Source of the DNA: Rossellomorea vietnamensis
GTDB taxonomy: Bacteria; Bacillota; Bacilli; Bacillales; Bacillaceae_B
NCBI RefSeq assembly: GCF_008180615.1
Contig: NZ_VTEH01000008.1
Location: forward strand, 86,443-150,442
DNA: 64,000 bases
Reading direction: 5' to 3'
Numbering within the stretch: the stretch's first letter is position 1; each line of letters starts with the position of its first letter. Positions 61,182 to 64,000 of the stretch are shown here, one piece after another. The notes beneath the pieces are model-generated. The model was not told where the DNA came from. It ran no database searches and saw only the letters and a list, made by a program, of their open reading frames with translations. Position numbers and translations under genes: made by a program.

Positions 61182-62462
61182 TTACTTTTTTTCCTTCCTG
61201 ATCAGAACCTGCTCCACCACGATGGCTGCAATTGTCCCGATGATCAGTCCATTGTTTAAAATCGAGGCGGCTACTGCCGGAACTCCCTCAAAAGCAGAAG
61301 GAGGGACGAACATCAACCCCACTCCGGCAATCAGGGCGACTCCCGCAGCAAAATTGGACCGCTCCGAGTTTTCTTCTTTTTTGTACTCTCCAAGGGCCAA
61401 GCCTACCATGTTGATGAAAATCACATATGTAACCGCATATCCAACCGGCGCTGGCAGTGTGGCTAAGATATTCATGATATCCGGAAAAAGACTTATCACC
61501 ACTACAAGAGATGCGCCTAGAACGAAAGGGATGATCGAGAGAATCCCAGTGGCGGAAACAAAACCGGCTGCACCGGATATCGGTACAGAACCCACTGCAG
61601 AGAAAAGGCCGCCCAATACCTGGTTGATTCCTGATACCGTTCCTGCACTGTTGTATCTTCTGTGAAGCTTCATATTGTTCCTAGTCATGACCTCTTCCAT
61701 CACACGAATAGAAGCAATCATATTGGTGATCAGCAATAATGTAATGAAAAATGAAGTAATGATGATTCCTAAATCGAATTCCGGCAGACCAAAAACAAAA
61801 ATTCCCGGCAGCGATATTACCTCTCCAGTTGTTTCTGGAACTCTCCCTGTTTTTCCTATCAAGATAAAGACAAGCCATCCAATAATCAACGAAAAAATGA
61901 TGGAGTACCGCTTGATCCAGGATACTTTATGATTTGATAAATAAAGAGTAAGGAAAAACGTAAATAAACTCCCTGCTAGAATAGTTAGATCAATCGCTGT
62001 CTGTTCCCCTGACAACCCGAACATTCCCTTTATGAACGAACCACTCAACTGAAAGATCAGCAGAAGCAGATATATAAAAGTAGTCGTCGGCGTGAACAAT
62101 TGTGTGAGCTTAGAGAGCCCGCCTGTAACTGCGAAAATAAAGAAAAACAATCCGCTGACAAGCATGCCGCCCTGAAGCAGCTGCAACACTTCTCCGCCGG
62201 TTCCATAAATTGCACCAACAAAGCCAGCGTAAATGGCAAACACTCCCCACCATAAACCCGACGGTCCTTCGTTTATTGGCATCCTGTGGCCGATTAACGC
62301 CTGCAGCACTCCTGCTGCACCCAAAACAAACATCGTTCTTTGGATGAATCCTGCCGTTTCAGAAGCCGGCAGATTAAATAGATCTGCTATCGCAATGGGA
62401 GCCGCAATTGAACCGGCAACCATAAAGGCCATCCATTGCAGACCTGTAAGAAATATTTTCAT
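61182..62462 (-). CDS. NCS2-family purine/pyrimidine permease, YwdJ-like
   Basis: A 426-residue protein with about 12-14 hydrophobic segments. Uracil/xanthine permease landmarks are present: NEGPSGLWWGVFAIYAG near the N-terminus and SVPISGAAGFVSATGI in the middle, corresponding to the conserved signature region of NCS2. The B. subtilis relative YwdJ is uncharacterised. Substrate probably a nucleobase. I see no purine riboswitch upstream. The gene is single with its own terminator. Confidence 0.8.
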   Translation of the reverse strand: MKIFLTGLQWMAFMVAGSIAAPIAIADLFNLPASETAGFIQRTMFVLGAAGVLQALIGHRMPINEGPSGLWWGVFAIYAGFVGAIYGTGGEVLQLLQGGMLVSGLFFFIFAVTGGLSKLTQLFTPTTTFIYLLLLIFQLSGSFIKGMFGLSGEQTAIDLTILAGSLFTFFLTLYLSNHKVSWIKRYSIIFSLIIGWLVFILIGKTGRVPETTGEVISLPGIFVFGLPEFDLGIIITSFFITLLLITNMIASIRVMEEVMTRNNMKLHRRYNSAGTVSGINQVLGGLFSAVGSVPISGAAGFVSATGILSIIPFVLGASLVVVISLFPDIMNILATLPAPVGYAVTYVIFINMVGLALGEYKKEENSERSNFAAGVALIAGVGLMFVPPSAFEGVPAVAASILNNGLIIGTIAAIVVEQVLIRKEKK

Positions 62463-62953
62463 TGCTGTTACACCTCATTCTGGACAATCTACCATCCATT
62501 CTAGCATATTCGGATTGGAAGGTGATGGAACATTCACTCGGTTTTATAGAATTTTCCGAAGCGCTGTTCTCGTATGAATTGCCGCTTTTAGAGGACTGCT
62601 GATTTCTGTACAGGCATTCGATTTGCTGCTCTTTATAGCTTGTTTAAAAAGGGGAGAAAATCTCGAATTAGCATGTGAATTCTGAGAAATTCCGCGATCA
62701 TTCACCAGAAAATATATTCAGTCAGAGAGAATAACCCTCGTATAAAACAGCCATCTGTTCACATACAAGAACCTACACACATAAATAAGCTGAGTATGAA
62801 TAAATTTATATAAGTAACTAGTTATAGCTGGTCATAATTTTTACTATCGTTACTCCCAAACTGCCTCTTTTCATGGTAAAATAATCTTTACTCATATAAA
62901 AAAGCCGTTAACCTTACAACATTAACGGAATTCAAGTTAAAGGGGTTGTAAAA
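62463..62953. other. Intergenic stretch between divergent NCS2 permease and plsY
   Basis: No gene. It contains an inverted repeat CCGTTAA (62905-62911) / TTAACGG (62922-62928), about 25 bp upstream of the plsY start, which could be an operator or a leader hairpin. The rest is AT-rich. Confidence 0.45.
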
Positions 62954-63547
62954 GTGATCATTGCACTTATTATTGTACTGGCCTATTTATTAGGTTCTAT
63001 TCCATCGGGACTCATTATTGGAAAGGCATTTTTTGGAAAGGATATAAGGGAACACGGAAGCGGCAATCTAGGGGGCACCAACAGCTTCAGAACCCTCGGA
63101 GTTAAGGCCGGGATGGTTGTAACGATCATGGATATCCTGAAAGGGACAGCAGCCGTTCTGCTTCCGCTTTTATTCGATTCAGAACTGCATATGCTGATTG
63201 CGGGTGTGGCAGCAGTCATCGGTCATATGTACCCTGTTTTCGCCAACTTCCGCGGCGGAAAAGCAGTAGCGACCTCCGGCGGAGTCCTTCTCGGTTATGT
63301 GCCGATATTATTCGTATTGCTGCTATTATTTTTCTTCCTATGTTTATTTTTAACGAAATATGTATCTCTTTCATCTATTCTTGTCGCTGTATTTGCATTC
63401 GTCTATTCGTTATTTACAGGAGATATACCGCTGATCATTGTTATTGGAGCTCTCTCCTTCTTCGTTGTCTTCAGACATAGAGCGAACATCAGCCGTATCA
63501 TGAACAAAACAGAGCCGAAAATCACCTGGCTTTCCTTTAAAAGATAG
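62954..63547 (+). CDS. plsY: Acyl-phosphate:glycerol-3-phosphate acyltransferase PlsY
   Basis: A 197-residue membrane enzyme with about five to seven helices. It shows the three PlsY motifs: [22 protein letters not shown] and [13 protein letters not shown]. It acylates glycerol 3-phosphate with acyl-phosphate, the first step of phospholipid synthesis. GTG start after AAAGGGG. Synteny with parE/parC is as in B. subtilis. Confidence 0.95.
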   Translation: MIIALIIVLAYLLGSIPSGLIIGKAFFGKDIREHGSGNLGGTNSFRTLGVKAGMVVTIMDILKGTAAVLLPLLFDSELHMLIAGVAAVIGHMYPVFANFRGGKAVATSGGVLLGYVPILFVLLLLFFFLCLFLTKYVSLSSILVAVFAFVYSLFTGDIPLIIVIGALSFFVVFRHRANISRIMNKTEPKITWLSFKR

Positions 63548-63554
63548 CCTGAAT

Positions 63555-63589
63555 GCCGTAAGCCATCCATTTGGTTTATGGCTTTTTTA
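63555..63589 (+). terminator. Terminator after plsY
   Basis: AAGCCAT / ATGGCTT with T residues. Confidence 0.7.
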
Positions 63590-63706
63590 TATTCTTTATT
63601 TTGGCTCTTTTTATACGAAAATGGGTTCAATGCTGTTTTTGGCAAAAAAAAGCACCCTCCCAAAAATAAAATAATTATTTTTTGAAAATCGTTAGTCCAT
63701 GAAAAT

Positions 63707-64000
63707 TTAAGCTGTTGATTTGTCTTCCTGAATATCTATTTCATAGCCCATATTCTTCAGTTTTTTTATAAAGTATTCTTTCTTCCTTTCCTTGGTCGGA
63801 AGATAATCCCATCCAAGTTCTTTATACGGGGTTCTTTCTTTCAGGACTTGGTAAATAATTCTCAGTAATAAGTGTGCCAGTGCCATGTTTGCCTTGTATG
63901 GGCCTCGTCGTTTTACTAAACGATAATAGAATGATGACAGCCTACTATCCTTTTTTTTCACCGCGGCCCAAGCCACTTGACACAATACAGTTTTAAGCAC
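63707..64000 (-). mobile_element. IS110-family transposase, C-terminal part (continues past window edge)
   Basis: The minus-strand frame is open to the window edge; 97 codons are seen. The sequence QVAWAAVKKKDSRLSSFYYR, RRGPYKANMALAHLLLRII and the final helix match the C-terminal Transposase_20 region of IS110/IS116/IS902 enzymes. The N-terminal DEDD catalytic domain lies outside. Whether the copy is intact cannot be told. No terminal repeat is visible at the right-hand non-coding end, as is normal for IS110. Confidence 0.85.

Noticed and set aside
63600..64000. Prophage or genomic island edge at the right end
   Set aside because: Only an IS110-type transposase fragment is visible; no integrase, att site or phage gene.

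Overview
The window looks like a chromosomal segment of a low-GC, endospore-forming member of Bacillaceae (Bacillus sensu lato). Support: Shine-Dalgarno sites of the AAGGAGG type, T-box and TPP leaders, a spoVIF-like sporulation gene, HemAT, a Zur-type zinc regulon, and the plsY / CoA-binding protein / parE / parC / Na+-alanine symporter neighbourhood known from Bacillus subtilis. I see no rRNA or tRNA genes, no CRISPR array and no prophage. The only transposase is an IS110-type fragment cut by the right edge.

Layout. 0-10.7 kb: protease tail, small DUF proteins, DMT exporter, nucleotidyltransferase, GH18 glycosidase, AdhB-like dehydrogenase, a tiny zinc-ribbon protein, tandem-GNAT protein, an unknown with a possible cysteine-hydrolase domain, and a glutathione-peroxidase-like protein. 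10.9-16.6 kb: TPP riboswitch and the thiamin operon tenI-thiO-thiS-thiG-thiF-thiD-thiE, with repeat-element debris between riboswitch and first gene. 16.7-22.7 kb: HIT protein, hemAT, tandem threonine T-boxes with thrS, an O-methyltransferase and a GNAT protein. 22.9-25.9 kb: a T-box with a tyrosine (TAC) specifier before a tandem iodotyrosine-deiodinase-like flavoprotein and an amino-acid permease. 25.9-31 kb: a phospholipase-A2-like protein, spoVIF, an FAD oxidoreductase, then a gene-poor tract with 52-bp tandem repeats and decayed gene ends. 31-35.4 kb: an arsenate-reductase/HTH fusion and zinc genes adcA (ZnuA-ZinT fusion) and zagA/yciC with Zur boxes. 35.6-44.8 kb: a sugar ABC transporter with its sensor, xylFII-lytS-yesN-xylF and chvE-like-xylG-xylH. 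45-52.5 kb: BCCT transporter, Dus, universal stress protein, Staygreen homologue, a secreted protein and an AGCS symporter. 52.6-64 kb: parC/parE, CoA-binding protein, an osmoprotectant ABC transporter, an NCS2 purine/pyrimidine permease, plsY and the IS110 edge.

How the parts fit. Several blocks are complete regulated modules: thiamin biosynthesis under TPP; threonyl-tRNA synthetase under uncharged tRNA-Thr; zinc acquisition under Zur; xylose-type sugar sensing and uptake under a three-component sensor plus a cre site. The most novel module is the Tyr-specifier T-box driving a fused two-domain halotyrosine-dehalogenase-like enzyme and a permease; I infer tyrosine salvage from halogenated tyrosine. 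Scattered between genes is a family of short elements with imperfect terminal inverted repeats (GGCTnTTTTC...) and 8-bp flanking repeats, which I read as non-autonomous insertion elements.
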